Source: Paracoccus sp. S1E-3 (GTDB lineage Bacteria; Pseudomonadota; Alphaproteobacteria; Rhodobacterales; Rhodobacteraceae). From it: 64,000 bases of DNA. Within the stretch, counting starts at the first letter, position 1, and the number at the start of each line of letters is the position of its first letter. This document shows positions 36,594 to 46,468 of this stretch, in pieces. The notes below the pieces were generated by a model. The model did not search any database, was not told the DNA's origin, and saw only the letters and a list, made by a program, of their open reading frames with translations. Made by a program: the position numbers and the translations under genes. Location of the stretch: positions 27,880 to 91,879 of the forward strand of contig NZ_JACEMU010000006.1 in the NCBI RefSeq assembly GCF_013868135.1. The letters run 5' to 3'.

Positions 36594-37636
36594 CGCAGTT
36601 CCTCGAACGGATCGGCGGGCACGTCATTTTCCTGCCAGCCGAGCGTTTTCCAGGTCCGCTTCATGTGATCGGGCAAGGGCGCCGTGAAGGTCATTTTCTG
36701 CTTGGTGATCGGGTGGGTGAAACTCAGGCTGCGGGCATGGAGATGCAGCTTGCGGCTGATCTCGCCTCCCAGTTGGGCGCCCCAGCCGTCGCCCAAGTTT
36801 TCCTGACCCGAGCCGCCATATTTGCCGTCGCCCACGATCGGGTGGCCCAGCTCGGCCATATGGGCGCGCAGCTGGTGGGTCCGGCCGGTGATCGGCACCA
36901 GCGCGCACCAGCTGGCCCGCTGCGCCAGATTGTCGAGCACCGCGTAATCGGTGGTGGCGCGCTTGGCGCCCTCGGTCGTGTCGATGTCACGGGGGTGGAC
37001 GGCGATCATCTTCTCGCCCTCGCCGCTTTTGCCATGACCGGGGGCCTTGACCAGCCCGTAACGCACGGTGCCCATGCGCGGGCTGGGCACCCCCGCCACC
37101 GCCGCCCAGTAGATCTTGCGGGTCGAGCGGTCTCGGAACGCCTCGCTCAGCGCACGGGCGACGCGGTCGGTGCGCGCCAGCACCAGCACGCCCGAAGTGT
37201 CCTTGTCCAGCCGGTGCACCAGCTTGGGCCGCTCCTTGTAGCCGAATTTCAGCGCCTCGGCGAGGCCGTCGACATGGCGGTTCCCCTGACCCGAGCCGCC
37301 CTGCGACGGCAGCCCCGGCGGCTTGTTCAGCACGATGATATGCTGATCCTTGAACAGCACCGCCTTCTGGATCATCTCGGCGTCGGTATCGCTGATGCGC
37401 GGGCCCTGTTCCGGCGGCGGGGGCGCCGCATCGGGCAAGGGGGGCACGCGCACCTCCTGCCCGGCCTCGATCCGGCTGTTGGCCTTGACCCGACCGCCAT
37501 CGACACGGATCTGGCCGGTCCGGCACATCTTTTCGACCGCCCCTTGCGTCAGCTGGGGAAAGCGCTTCTTCAGCCAGCGGTCGAGGCGCTGATCGCCCTC
37601 GTCCCCGGTGACGCGGATGGTCTGCACGCCGCTCAT
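36590..37636 (-). CDS. RluA-family 23S rRNA pseudouridine synthase (RluC/RluD-like)
   Basis: 348 residues: N-terminal S4 RNA-binding domain (about 12-70, QRLDRWLKKRFPQLTQGAVE to GQIRVDGGRVKAN), a Pro-rich linker, and the catalytic domain with VHRLDKDTSGVLVLART, whose Asp is the pseudouridylation nucleophile. Modifies rRNA uridines; the S4 domain favours an RluC/RluD-type enzyme. ATG 37636 overlaps the crcB stop by four bases. Confidence 0.92.
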   Translation of the reverse strand: MSGVQTIRVTGDEGDQRLDRWLKKRFPQLTQGAVEKMCRTGQIRVDGGRVKANSRIEAGQEVRVPPLPDAAPPPPEQGPRISDTDAEMIQKAVLFKDQHIIVLNKPPGLPSQGGSGQGNRHVDGLAEALKFGYKERPKLVHRLDKDTSGVLVLARTDRVARALSEAFRDRSTRKIYWAAVAGVPSPRMGTVRYGLVKAPGHGKSGEGEKMIAVHPRDIDTTEGAKRATTDYAVLDNLAQRASWCALVPITGRTHQLRAHMAELGHPIVGDGKYGGSGQENLGDGWGAQLGGEISRKLHLHARSLSFTHPITKQKMTFTAPLPDHMKRTWKTLGWQENDVPADPFEELR

Positions 37637-38010
37637 GCAAGGATACTCCGTCCAAGGGCCAGACCGGCTGCGACCGCCAGCAGGGATGCCGCAACGGACA
37701 GGATGACATAAACCGCCGCCTGACCGCCCTGCCCGCGTTCCCACAGCGTCAGCGTGTCCAGCGAAAAGGCCGAAAAGGTGGTGAAGCCACCCAGCACCCC
37801 GGTCAGCAGGAAGGGTGCCAGCGCATGCCCGCCGCGATGGGCCAGCACCGAGGCCAGGAGCCCCATCAGCAGGCAGCCGGTGACATTCACCACCAGCGTG
37901 GCCACCGGAAAGCCGGGGCCCAGCAGCCGCATCGTGGTCAGGTTGACGCCATAGCGCGCCGAGGCGCCGATCGCGCCCCCCGCCGCCACCGAAAGAAAAT
38001 TCATCATCAT
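37633..38010 (-). CDS. crcB: CrcB/FluC fluoride channel
   Basis: 125 residues with four membrane helices, dual-topology fluoride exporter subunit. Signature GGAIGASARYGV near the start, LVVNVTGCLLMGLL and LLTGVLGGFTTFSAFSLDT (with the Phe-box region) are typical. Three consecutive ATGs occur at 38010, 38007 and 38004; the first has AGGGA at proper spacing. No fluoride riboswitch is evident in the 31 bases to rarA. Confidence 0.93.
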   Translation of the reverse strand: MMMNFLSVAAGGAIGASARYGVNLTTMRLLGPGFPVATLVVNVTGCLLMGLLASVLAHRGGHALAPFLLTGVLGGFTTFSAFSLDTLTLWERGQGGQAAVYVILSVAASLLAVAAGLALGRSILA

Positions 38011-38041
38011 CCCGCGTCCCTGCCCTGCCAAGGTGTCGCCG

Positions 38042-39382
38042 TCAACCGTCGCCTTTGTCGCCGCGCTTCGCCCGCTGACTGACGAACCAGTCCACCCGCT
38101 TCTTCAACTCACGTTCGAAGCCGCGTTCGACCGGTGCATAGAGAACCGGGCGCTTCATGCCTTCGGGGAAATAGTTCTGGCCGCTGAAGGCGTCCTCGGC
38201 ATTGTGGTCATAGGCATAGCCCGCGCCATAGCCCTGCTCCTTCATCAGCTTCGTCGGCGCGTTCAGGATATGCGCGGGCGGCATCAGGCTGCCCGTGCGC
38301 CGGGCCTCGGCGCGGGCGGCCTTATAGGCGGCATAGCCGGCGTTCGACTTCGGCGCCAGCGCCAGATAGATCGTCGCCTGCGCCAGCGCCAGCTCGCCCT
38401 CGGGGCTGCCCAGACGCTCATAGAGCGCCCAGGCATCCAGGCAATGCCGCTGCGCCGCCGGATCGGCGAGGCCGATATCCTCGATCGCCATCCGGGTCAG
38501 GCGACGGGCCAGGTAACGCGGATCCTCGCCCCCTTCCAGCATCCGCGCCAGCCAATACAGCGCCGCATCCGGGTCGGAGCCGCGCACCGATTTGTGCAGG
38601 GCGGAAATCAGGTTGTAATGTTCGTCCCCCGACTTGTCGTATTTCGCCGCCCGCTTCATCAGACGCTGCGACAACTGGTCGGTGTCCAGCTTGCCATCGA
38701 CCTTCCAGGCCATCACCTGTTCGATCAGGTTCAGCGCCGCGCGGCCGTCGCCATCGGCCATTTCCAGCAGCGCTTCGCGGGCCGGGGCGTCCAGCGGCAG
38801 GGGGCGGTTCAGCTCCTTTTCGGCCCGCTGCGCCAACAGTTCGAGATCGGCGAGGGTGAGCCGGTCCAGCACGATCACCTGCGCGCGCGACAGCAACGCC
38901 GCGTTCAGCTCGAAACTGGGATTTTCGGTGGTCGCGCCGACCAGCAGGATGGTGCCGTCCTCCATATGCGGCAGGAAGCTGTCCTGCTGGGCGCGGTTGA
39001 AGCGGTGAATCTCATCGACGAACAACAGCGTGCCGCCGCCCTGCTGGCGGCGCAGTTTCGCGGCCTCGAACACCTTGCGCAATTCCGCGACGCCGGAAAA
39101 GATCGCGCTGATCTGGACGAAATGCAGATCCGTCTCGGCGGCAAGCAGCCGCGCGATGGTGGTCTTGCCCACCCCCGGCGGCCCCCAGAGGATCAGCGAG
39201 GAAAGGCTGCCCGCCGCCAGCATCGCGCCCAGCGGCCCACCCCGGTCAAGCACCTTACCCTGCCCGATGACATCGGACAGGGTGCTGGGACGGATGCGAT
39301 CAGCCAGCGGGGCCGCGCGCGCGCTGCGCGGGGCATCCGGGGCCGAACCGCCGTTCGGGACTGTGTCGAACAAATCTGCCAT
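38042..39382 (-). CDS. rarA: Replication-associated recombination protein A (AAA+ ATPase)
   Basis: 446 residues, clamp-loader-like AAA+ ATPase of the RarA/MgsA/WRNIP1 family acting at stalled forks. Walker A GPPGVGKTT at 67-75, Walker B LLFVDEIHRFN, and the C-terminal tetramerisation block with HYNLISALHKSVRGSDPDAALYWLARML and DPRYLARRLTRMAIEDIGLADP are intact. Transcribed in the same direction as crcB with a 31-base gap. Confidence 0.95.
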   Translation of the reverse strand: MADLFDTVPNGGSAPDAPRSARAAPLADRIRPSTLSDVIGQGKVLDRGGPLGAMLAAGSLSSLILWGPPGVGKTTIARLLAAETDLHFVQISAIFSGVAELRKVFEAAKLRRQQGGGTLLFVDEIHRFNRAQQDSFLPHMEDGTILLVGATTENPSFELNAALLSRAQVIVLDRLTLADLELLAQRAEKELNRPLPLDAPAREALLEMADGDGRAALNLIEQVMAWKVDGKLDTDQLSQRLMKRAAKYDKSGDEHYNLISALHKSVRGSDPDAALYWLARMLEGGEDPRYLARRLTRMAIEDIGLADPAAQRHCLDAWALYERLGSPEGELALAQATIYLALAPKSNAGYAAYKAARAEARRTGSLMPPAHILNAPTKLMKEQGYGAGYAYDHNAEDAFSGQNYFPEGMKRPVLYAPVERGFERELKKRVDWFVSQRAKRGDKGDG

Positions 39383-39423
39383 GACAGGGTGAAGATAGTC
39401 CTCCCATCAGACGCACAAAAGGG

Positions 39424-40014
39424 TCAGTGCAGTTTCTGGACCAGATTCGTCGCGACGCATTGGAACGCGCCGTCGTCAAAGTTCAGGACCGGCCCCATGG
39501 CCTCGCCTTCCATCCCGCAGCGGCGATACCAGCGCGGCCAGTTGGCGTCGATCAGCCCGATATGCCGGGTGGCGCCCAATTCGCGCGCGGCCTGGTTCAG
39601 ACCCGAGATCAGCTCGGCATGAACCTTGCGGCGCAGCCCCATCGGCACAGCGTGGCTGACGAAGACGCGGCTGGATTCCCAGACATGCTCGTCGACCGGC
39701 GCCTCCTCGAACAGCAGGTTCTGCGGGATCGCGCCGCCGAGAATGCCGCGCTGCGCGTCGCGGATCATATAGGAATAGACACCGCAGCGCGCCGTGGTCG
39801 GCGTCAGCCGGATCCCGGCCAGAACCTCGCCACGTTCGTGGACCGCGACCCAGCGCGAGGCCGGAGTGTCATACTGATCGAACTCCATCCCCTCGGCCTG
39901 CGGCAGATCCCAGTTGTTCTGGACGATAAAGCTCTGGCGGCGGGCGCGAAGGACGTTGGCGAACAATTCGCCGTGAAAGTGCATGTTTGCAAAAGAAATA
40001 GTGGTCGTCTGCAT
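39424..40014 (-). CDS. Acyl-homoserine-lactone synthase (LuxI family)
   Basis: 196 residues. Conserved residues of AHL synthases are visible: R26, F29 and W35 in the R..F.....W motif, D46 and D49, R69 in AGIRL, and E113-R116 (WESSR). It joins an acyl chain to S-adenosylmethionine to make the quorum signal; chain length cannot be read from sequence. It lies 60 bases after luxR. A 7-bp hairpin (40025-40050) covers the CAGGAG ribosome binding site, which may restrain its translation. Confidence 0.93.
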   Translation of the reverse strand: MQTTTISFANMHFHGELFANVLRARRQSFIVQNNWDLPQAEGMEFDQYDTPASRWVAVHERGEVLAGIRLTPTTARCGVYSYMIRDAQRGILGGAIPQNLLFEEAPVDEHVWESSRVFVSHAVPMGLRRKVHAELISGLNQAARELGATRHIGLIDANWPRWYRRCGMEGEAMGPVLNFDDGAFQCVATNLVQKLH

Positions 40015-40024
40015 AGTCGTTACT

Positions 40025-40050
40025 CCTGGGGTTGAGGGCAGGCCCCCAGG
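40025..40050 (-). promoter_or_regulatory. Hairpin covering the luxI ribosome binding site
   Basis: On the transcribed strand CCTGGGG (40044-40050 side) pairs perfectly with CCCCAGG, whose last bases start the CAGGAG Shine-Dalgarno site eight bases before the ATG. The loop is 12 bases. It would sequester the luxI ribosome binding site in part. Confidence 0.6.
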
Positions 40051-40074
40051 TGGGGCGGTCTTACAGGCGATACC

Positions 40075-40686
40075 TTACAGCAGACGGTATTCCTTGGCCC
40101 TCTGAAGCGCTTCGGCAGTGGTCCGGGCCATCAAACGTTCCCGCGCAGAGATGAGCCGAGCCTTGAACGCGCTTTCCGTGATGCCAAGTTTGGCAGCCGC
40201 TGCTGCATGGCGATCGCCCTCCGCAATACACCGAAGGGCCTCGATCTGAGCCTTGGTCAGGCTCTCCGGCGGCTCCGTGAGTTCGTGGAGCTGGCGGATC
40301 AGTTTCGAGATCTGCTCGATCTCGGAATCGGTGTATTCACGGTCGCCGCGGCTCAACCCGCCGATCGATCGCGAACTGATGGGACCATGCGAAAAGGCGA
40401 CCCCGTATTTCATGCCGAACGCGGCGGCGTCGCCCAGGATATTAAAAGGGTCAGGCACGGGAATGGCCGACCAGCGGACCGCGCCATTGGTCGAGAAGCC
40501 CCAGGCAATCATCGGATCGCGCAGCGCATAGGCCTTGGTCGAATAGTGATCCGACCATTCCTTGGCATAGGTCTGAAATTGCATGATCGGGGCGGCAAAA
40601 CGGATATGCAGCCCGATGAAATATCCCTTCGGAGCAAGCGGATTAAGCTTGTTGAGGATCGCGGTGATTTCTGCGCGTGCGGACAT
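40075..40686 (-). CDS. LuxR-family quorum-sensing transcriptional regulator
   Basis: 203 residues. N-terminal autoinducer-binding domain (about 1-130, with hydrophobic and Trp positions such as KEWSDHYSTKAYALRDPMIAWGF) and C-terminal LuxR helix-turn-helix (about 140-200, LTKAQIEALRCIAEGDRHAAAAAKLGITESAFKARL and the following helix). Upstream of luxI in the same orientation, so it probably senses the AHL made by its neighbour. The ribosome binding site before ATG 40686 is weak. Confidence 0.9.
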   Translation of the reverse strand: MSARAEITAILNKLNPLAPKGYFIGLHIRFAAPIMQFQTYAKEWSDHYSTKAYALRDPMIAWGFSTNGAVRWSAIPVPDPFNILGDAAAFGMKYGVAFSHGPISSRSIGGLSRGDREYTDSEIEQISKLIRQLHELTEPPESLTKAQIEALRCIAEGDRHAAAAAKLGITESAFKARLISARERLMARTTAEALQRAKEYRLL

Positions 40687-40929
40687 ATGTGCTTTTAGTC
40701 AAATTGTCTCAATTGCGTTCGATGCCACATTGGCCGGTTTCGTCCACCAAGTGAAGCGGAATCCTCCGCCTCAATCACAAGATGTAGTTAACGGATTATC
40801 AACATCGCCAAGGACTTGGGGTATTCTCACAGATTCCTTGGGAAAATGCGCATATCTGGGGCGCCAGCACAATCTGGCGCCAAACCTCAACCTGCCCTTT
40901 CAGCCAGCAACACATGGCTTTTTAGACAG
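40687..40929. other. luxR upstream region
   Basis: This 243-bp stretch is richer in A/T than its surroundings and must hold the luxR promoter. A small inverted repeat AATTG-TCT-CAATT (40702-40714) lies 16 bases before the luxR start, and TTGATA with TGTGAT at 17-bp spacing occurs about 100 bp upstream, but I see no clear lux box. No gene is seen in it. Confidence 0.35.
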
Positions 40930-40960
40930 AAAAAGGCCCCGCAGCGGGTGCTGCGGGGCC
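40930..40960 (-). terminator. Rho-independent terminator of the alpha operon (after rplQ)
   Basis: Perfect 11-bp hairpin GGCCCCGCAGC/GCTGCGGGGCC followed by TTTTT on the minus strand, 24 bases past the rplQ stop. Confidence 0.93.
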
Positions 40961-40984
40961 GATTTCAGGTCGCGCGGGGGCGAA

Positions 40985-41404
40985 TCACTCCTCGGCGAAG
41001 TCCTCGGCCTCGACGCGCGCGCGGTCGGCGGCGCCCTTGGCGGAGGTGTCGCGGTCGACCAGCTCGATGATCGCCATCGGGGCCATGTCGCCATAGCGGA
41101 AGCCGGCCTTCAGGATTCGGACATAGCCGCCCTGACGGTCCTTGTAGCGCGCGCCCAGAACCTCGAACAGCTTGGCGACGTGCTGGTCCTGCTTCAGCTG
41201 GGCCGCGGCCTGACGACGGGCGTGCAGATCGCCGCGCTTGGCCAGCGTGATCAGCTTTTCGACGATCGGACGCAGTTCCTTGGCTTTCGGAAGCGTGGTC
41301 TTGATCTGCTCGTGCTCGATCAGCGAGCCGGACATGTTGGCGAACAGCGCCTTGCGGTGTTCGTGGGTGCGGTTGAGGCGGCGGTAGCCACGTGCGTGAC
41401 GCAT
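40985..41404 (-). CDS. rplQ: 50S ribosomal protein L17
   Basis: 139 residues, full L17 with the N-terminal [29 protein letters not shown] block and an acidic C-terminal tail ending EDFAEE, common in this group. Last gene of the rpsM-rpsK-rpoA-rplQ unit; followed by a strong terminator. Confidence 0.97.
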   Translation of the reverse strand: MRHARGYRRLNRTHEHRKALFANMSGSLIEHEQIKTTLPKAKELRPIVEKLITLAKRGDLHARRQAAAQLKQDQHVAKLFEVLGARYKDRQGGYVRILKAGFRYGDMAPMAIIELVDRDTSAKGAADRARVEAEDFAEE

Positions 41405-41517
41405 GATGTTTCTCCTTTTACGTCTTTTGCTTTGTCTGGCGGCCTTGCGTACAGGCCGCTCTCCTTGGGGCGGGATGCCCGGTATTTGGCGGGGCAGTCA
41501 GACCGCCCCGGCCGAAA

Positions 41518-42534
41518 TCAGAATTGGTCGTCGAAGCGCTTTGCCAGATCTTCGATGTTTTCCGGCGGCCAGTCGACCACGTCCATGCCCAGATGCAGGC
41601 CCATGCCCGAAAGCACTTCCTTGATCTCGTTCAGCGACTTGCGGCCGAAGTTCGGGGTGCGCAGCATCTCGGCTTCGGTCTTCTGGATCAGGTCGCCGAT
41701 ATAGACGATGTTGTCGTTCTTCAGGCAGTTGGCCGAACGGACCGACAGTTCCAGCTCGTCGACTTTCTTCAGCAGGCGCGGGTCGAATTCCAGACCATCA
41801 TCGCTGTCCTGCGCACGCGCCGCTTCCGGCTCGTCGAAGTTCACGAAGACCGACAGCTGGTCCTGAAGGATGCGCGCGGCATAAGCCACTGCGTCGTCCG
41901 GGGTCAGCGAACCGTCGGTTTCGATCTTCATGGTCAGCTTGTCATAGTCCAGCACCTGACCCTCGCGAGTGGGGGTGACTTCATAGCTGACGCGCTTGAC
42001 CGGCGAGAAGATGGCGTCGATCGGGATCAGACCGATGGGCGCATCTTCGGGACGGTTCTTGTCGGCGGCGACATAACCCTTGCCGGGGGCAACGGTCAGT
42101 TCCATGTTCAGTTCCGCCCCGTCATCCAGATGACAGATGACATGGTCGCGGTTCAGGATGGTGATGCCGGCGGTTTCCTGGATGTCACCGGCCTTGACCT
42201 CGCCCGGCCCCTTGGCCGAGAGCGTCAGGCGCTTGGTGCCGTCCACGTCCATCTTCAGCGTCACGCCCTTGAGATTCAGGACGATGTCGGTCACGTCCTC
42301 GCGGACGCCGGCGACGGACGAGAATTCATGCAGCACGTTGTCGATCTGCACGGAGGTGATGGCCGCGCCTTGCAGCGACGACAGCAGCACGCGACGCAGC
42401 GCGTTGCCGAGCGTCAGGCCGAAGCCACGCTCCAGCGGTTCGGCCGTGACGGTGGCGACGCGGGTGGCGTCGGCGCCGGTCTTGACGTCCAGCTGCGCGG
42501 GCTTGATCAGTTCGGCCCAGTTCTTGTGGATCAT
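41518..42534 (-). CDS. rpoA: DNA-directed RNA polymerase subunit alpha
   Basis: 338 residues. N-terminal dimerisation domain (about 1-235, with the [18 protein letters not shown] helix) and C-terminal DNA-binding domain (about 255-330, [24 protein letters not shown] and [19 protein letters not shown]). The 119-bp gap to rpsK contains two strong hairpins, unusual inside this operon. Confidence 0.98.
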   Translation of the reverse strand: MIHKNWAELIKPAQLDVKTGADATRVATVTAEPLERGFGLTLGNALRRVLLSSLQGAAITSVQIDNVLHEFSSVAGVREDVTDIVLNLKGVTLKMDVDGTKRLTLSAKGPGEVKAGDIQETAGITILNRDHVICHLDDGAELNMELTVAPGKGYVAADKNRPEDAPIGLIPIDAIFSPVKRVSYEVTPTREGQVLDYDKLTMKIETDGSLTPDDAVAYAARILQDQLSVFVNFDEPEAARAQDSDDGLEFDPRLLKKVDELELSVRSANCLKNDNIVYIGDLIQKTEAEMLRTPNFGRKSLNEIKEVLSGMGLHLGMDVVDWPPENIEDLAKRFDDQF

Positions 42535-42552
42535 GCGATTGCCTCCATACCT

Positions 42553-42581
42553 GTTCCGATCCCATGACCAGCAATCGGAAC
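42553..42581 (-). other. Hairpin in the rpoA leader
   Basis: Perfect 8-bp arms GTTCCGAT and ATCGGAAC with a 13-base loop, ending 19 bases before the rpoA start. Together with the larger hairpin at 42605 it forms a structured leader. Confidence 0.6.
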
Positions 42582-42604
42582 GCCCGAGGTGAAATGCGAA
42601 AAGT

Positions 42605-42639
42605 CCCGTCCGCGCCCCGAAAACCGGGGCGCGGACGGG
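42605..42639 (-). terminator. 15-bp perfect hairpin between rpsK and rpoA (attenuator or partial terminator)
   Basis: Arms CCCGTCCGCGCCCCG and CGGGGCGCGGACGGG pair perfectly around a 5-base loop, and the minus-strand continuation is ACTTTTCG, a short T-run. It is strong enough to cause termination or RNA processing inside the alpha operon. It lies 15 bases after the rpsK stop. Confidence 0.65.
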
Positions 42640-42653
42640 TCAATCAAGTCCGA

Positions 42654-43043
42654 TCAGACGCGGCGGCGTTTCGGCGCGCGGCAGCCGTTATGGGCAATCG
42701 GGGTCACGTCGCGGATCGCGGTGATGTTGAAGCCAACGGCCGCCAGCGCGCGCAGCGCCGATTCACGCCCCGAGCCGGGGCCCTGAACTTCAACTTCCAG
42801 CGTGCGCACGCCGTGTTCCTGCGCCTTCTTGCCAGCGTCTTCAGCGGCCATCTGGGCGGCGTAAGGGGTCGATTTGCGCGAACCCTTGAAGCCCATCGTG
42901 CCGGCCGAGGACCAGGAAATGGCATTGCCCTGAACGTCGGAGATCAGGATCTTGGTGTTGTTGAACGAGCTGTTCACATGCGCCACGCCGGTAGCAATGT
43001 TCTTGCGTTCCTTGCGCTTGGTGCGCGTCTTGTCACGAGCCAT
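42654..43043 (-). CDS. rpsK: 30S ribosomal protein S11
   Basis: 129 residues, complete, with [46 protein letters not shown] (described) and the C-terminal CRAPKRRRV. Starts 12 bases after rpsM with AGGAGG upstream. Confidence 0.98.
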   Translation of the reverse strand: MARDKTRTKRKERKNIATGVAHVNSSFNNTKILISDVQGNAISWSSAGTMGFKGSRKSTPYAAQMAAEDAGKKAQEHGVRTLEVEVQGPGSGRESALRALAAVGFNITAIRDVTPIAHNGCRAPKRRRV

Positions 43044-43055
43044 CTGCCTGCCTCC

Positions 43056-43424
43056 TTATTTCTTCTTGCCGGCGATCGGTTTCGCCGGGCCCTTGCGGGT
43101 GCGGGCATTGGTGTGGGTGCGCTGACCACGGACCGGCAGGCCGCGACGGTGACGCAGGCCACGGTAGGAGCCGAGGTCCATCAGGCGCTTGATGTTCATC
43201 TGCGTCTCGCGGCGCAGGTCGCCTTCGACGGTCAGGTTGGCATCGATGTATTCGCGGATCTGCAGCACTTCAGCGTCGGTCAGGTCGTTCACGCGACGGG
43301 TCGGGTCAATGCCCACCGAGGTGATGATCTGCTCGGCGAAGTGGGGGCCGATGCCGTGGATATAGGTCAGGGCGATGGGGACGCGTTTCCCCGTCGGAAT
43401 ATTAACGCCAGCAATACGAGCCAC
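43056..43424 (-). CDS. rpsM: 30S ribosomal protein S13
   Basis: 122 residues from GTG 43424: [26 protein letters not shown] through [26 protein letters not shown] precedes the GTG at correct spacing; a longer open frame upstream lacks family similarity. First gene of the alpha operon here, with its own promoter and structured leader. Confidence 0.97.
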   Translation of the reverse strand: MARIAGVNIPTGKRVPIALTYIHGIGPHFAEQIITSVGIDPTRRVNDLTDAEVLQIREYIDANLTVEGDLRRETQMNIKRLMDLGSYRGLRHRRGLPVRGQRTHTNARTRKGPAKPIAGKKK

Positions 43425-43445
43425 GCGTATGTCCTTTACTGTTGC

Positions 43446-43506
43446 GGTTCCGTAGCACCGGAACCTTTTTTCACAACCGAAGGCCCGAAAGCGGGTTTCG
43501 GGCCTT
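43446..43506 (-). promoter_or_regulatory. Structured leader of the rpsM operon (two perfect hairpins)
   Basis: Reading toward rpsM, an 11-bp perfect hairpin (AAGGCCCGAAA/TTTCGGGCCTT, 43480-43506) is followed by an AAAAAA stretch and a 7-bp hairpin (GGTTCCG/CGGAACC, 43446-43465) that ends 21 bases before the GTG start. The layout recalls leaders of ribosomal alpha operons that are controlled by protein S4, but no homology to the known pseudoknot is claimed. Confidence 0.5.
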
Positions 43507-43549
43507 AACGATTTCACCGGGATGGTGATTCCCCTTGCAGGGATGACGT

Positions 43550-43578
43550 GACCTAGTGGCGATTCGGGCGAATGTCAA
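43550..43578 (-). promoter_or_regulatory. Promoter of the rpsM-rpsK-rpoA-rplQ operon
   Basis: A consensus -35 TTGACA (43573-43578) and a -10 TAGGTC (43550-43555) at 17-bp spacing, 126 bases upstream of rpsM. A 15-nt palindrome TCAACTG-T-CAGTTGA (43575-43589) overlaps the -35 box and could be an operator. Confidence 0.7.
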
Positions 43579-43589
43579 CTGTCAGTTGA
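43575..43589. repeat. 15-nt palindrome overlapping the rpsM -35 box
   Basis: TCAACTG and CAGTTGA flank a single central T. Four of its bases are shared with the TTGACA hexamer. Confidence 0.55.
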
Positions 43590-43654
43590 TTGTCGGCCTG
43601 CACGGTTCCGGCGGGGCGCCGCCGGCAGGATATTCGGCCAGAGTGTACGCGGCG

Positions 43655-44308
43655 CTACAGCGCTTTCAGCACCGCGTCCATCTGCGCCGCGACCTCGTCC
43701 ACCTCAGCCATGCCGTCGACCGGGTGCAGATCACCCTTGGCATAGTAATAGCCGATCAGCGGCGAGGTTTTCTTGTAATACTCCAGCAGCCGGGTCTTCA
43801 GGCTGTCGGCATTATCGTCGGGACGGCGGCGCAGATCGGTCGAGCCGCAGACGTCGCAGACGCCGGGCACCTTCGTCGGCTTGGTGGTGTCGTGATAGAC
43901 CTCGCCGCAATTACCGCAGGTGAAGCGGCCCGAGATCCGATCGACGAGCGCGGCGTCATCCACCTGCATCTCGATCACGGCATCGACCTTCTGACCCATG
44001 CCTTCCAGCAGCAGCCCGAGCGCATCGGCCTGCGCCAGCGTGCGCGGAAAGCCATCGAAGATGAAGCCCGGCGCATCCGAGCTTTCCAGCTTCTCGCGGA
44101 TCAGGCCGATGACGATTTCATCGGTGACCAGTTTGCCCAGTTTCATCACCTCGGCAACCAACCTGCCCATCTCGGTGCCCGAAGCCTGCGCCTCGCGGAG
44201 CATGTCGCCGGTCGAGAGCTGGACCAGCCCCCGCTCCTCGACCAGCCGGCGCGCCTGGGTGCCTTTGCCCGCGCCCGGCGGCCCGAGAAGAATGATGTTC
44301 ACGGTCAT
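43655..44308 (-). CDS. adk: Adenylate kinase, zinc-lid type
   Basis: 217 residues, ATP + AMP to 2 ADP. P-loop [10 protein letters not shown] at 9-18, AMP-binding [10 protein letters not shown], and a long LID with four cysteines (CGNCG and CDVCGS) forming a zinc site. Lies after secY as in many bacteria, 32 bases past its stop. Confidence 0.97.
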   Translation of the reverse strand: MTVNIILLGPPGAGKGTQARRLVEERGLVQLSTGDMLREAQASGTEMGRLVAEVMKLGKLVTDEIVIGLIREKLESSDAPGFIFDGFPRTLAQADALGLLLEGMGQKVDAVIEMQVDDAALVDRISGRFTCGNCGEVYHDTTKPTKVPGVCDVCGSTDLRRRPDDNADSLKTRLLEYYKKTSPLIGYYYAKGDLHPVDGMAEVDEVAAQMDAVLKAL

Positions 44309-44340
44309 GCTGGGTCCCTCTTCCTCGGTTCGCCGGCGCG

Positions 44341-45711
<1,371 letters not shown>

Positions 45712-45802
45712 ATTCGCCCCCAGTTTGCGGGTCTTGATCGTGAAAGCGCCGCCGGACCTGTGGAGATCCCGCGGCGCTAAAGGAAACTCGGTGCCGTATG
45801 TA

Positions 45803-45820
45803 AGGGGACGGGCGTCCCCT
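45803..45820 (-). other. Hairpin between rplO and secY
   Basis: Perfect 7-bp arms AGGGGAC/GTCCCCT with loop GGGC, 11 bases after the rplO stop. No T-run follows; probably an intercistronic stem. Confidence 0.55.
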
Positions 45821-45831
45821 CACAAGCACAA

Positions 45832-46317
45832 TCACTCGGCCGCGGCGACTTCGCGGGCGGGGACGGTGACGGTGATCTTGCCACCGGCCTTCTCAATCGC
45901 CTCGACGGCGGATTTCGACGCGCCGGCGACGGTGATGTCCAGCTTGGCCTTCAGTTCGCCCTTCGCCAGCACGCGGATGCCGTCCAGCTTGCGGCGCACG
46001 ACGCCGGCAGCCACCAGCGCGTCTTCGGTCACCGGCGCCTTGGCGTCCAGCTTGCCCGCATCGATGAAGCTCTGGATCTGGCCCAGATTGACGACGGCGA
46101 ATTCCTTGGCGTTCGGCGCGGTGAAGCCACGCTTCGGCAGGCGGCGGTACAGCGGCATCTGGCCGCCTTCGTAACCGTTCAGCGCCACGCCCGAACGCGA
46201 GGTCTGGCCCTTGATGCCGCGACCGGCAGTTTTGCCCTTGCCAGAGCCCGGACCACGCGCCACGCGCTTTTTCTTGCGGTTCGCGCCTTCGTTGTCGCGG
46301 ATTTCATGCAGTTTCAT
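45832..46317 (-). CDS. rplO: 50S ribosomal protein L15
   Basis: 161 residues from ATG 46317 with CAGGAGAAG upstream. [38 protein letters not shown] (described) is diagnostic. First gene after the second Hint-containing insertion; it has its own promoter at 46415. Confidence 0.97.
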   Translation of the reverse strand: MKLHEIRDNEGANRKKKRVARGPGSGKGKTAGRGIKGQTSRSGVALNGYEGGQMPLYRRLPKRGFTAPNAKEFAVVNLGQIQSFIDAGKLDAKAPVTEDALVAAGVVRRKLDGIRVLAKGELKAKLDITVAGASKSAVEAIEKAGGKITVTVPAREVAAAE

Positions 46318-46390
46318 ATCGCTTCTCCTGAAGCCGGAAACGCCCCATGAAGCGAAGGGGGCGGACACGGCATTTCTTGCTTGTTTGAGT

Positions 46391-46410
46391 CGGTGCCAGC
46401 TTGGGCACCG
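46391..46410 (-). other. Hairpin at the 5' end of the rplO transcript
   Basis: Perfect 7-bp arms CGGTGCC/GGCACCG with a 6-base loop, immediately downstream of the predicted -10 box, so it would lie at or near the 5' end of the mRNA. Confidence 0.5.
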
Positions 46411-46414
46411 GCGG

Positions 46415-46443
46415 CGTATAGCGCGTGCAGGGGCGGCAATCAA
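46415..46443 (-). promoter_or_regulatory. Promoter of the rplO-secY-adk unit
   Basis: TTGATT (46438-46443) and TATACG (46415-46420) with 17-bp spacing, 98 bases upstream of rplO and just downstream of the exported-protein gene. It would restart ribosomal transcription after the insertion. Confidence 0.65.
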
Positions 46444-46468
46444 GTCTTTCGCGCGGTCTCTGCGGGAT

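Noticed and set aside
38005..38041. Possible fluoride riboswitch before crcB
   Set aside because: Only 31 bases separate crcB from rarA, too short for the known aptamer, and no such fold is visible.
40060..40080. Lux box at the luxR-luxI junction
   Set aside because: Only a direct repeat CTGTAAG is present; lux boxes are inverted repeats, so it is not called.
43441..43472. Plus-strand terminator CGGAACC + TTTTTT upstream of rpsM
   Set aside because: No plus-strand gene ends nearby; the hairpin is better read as part of the rpsM leader.
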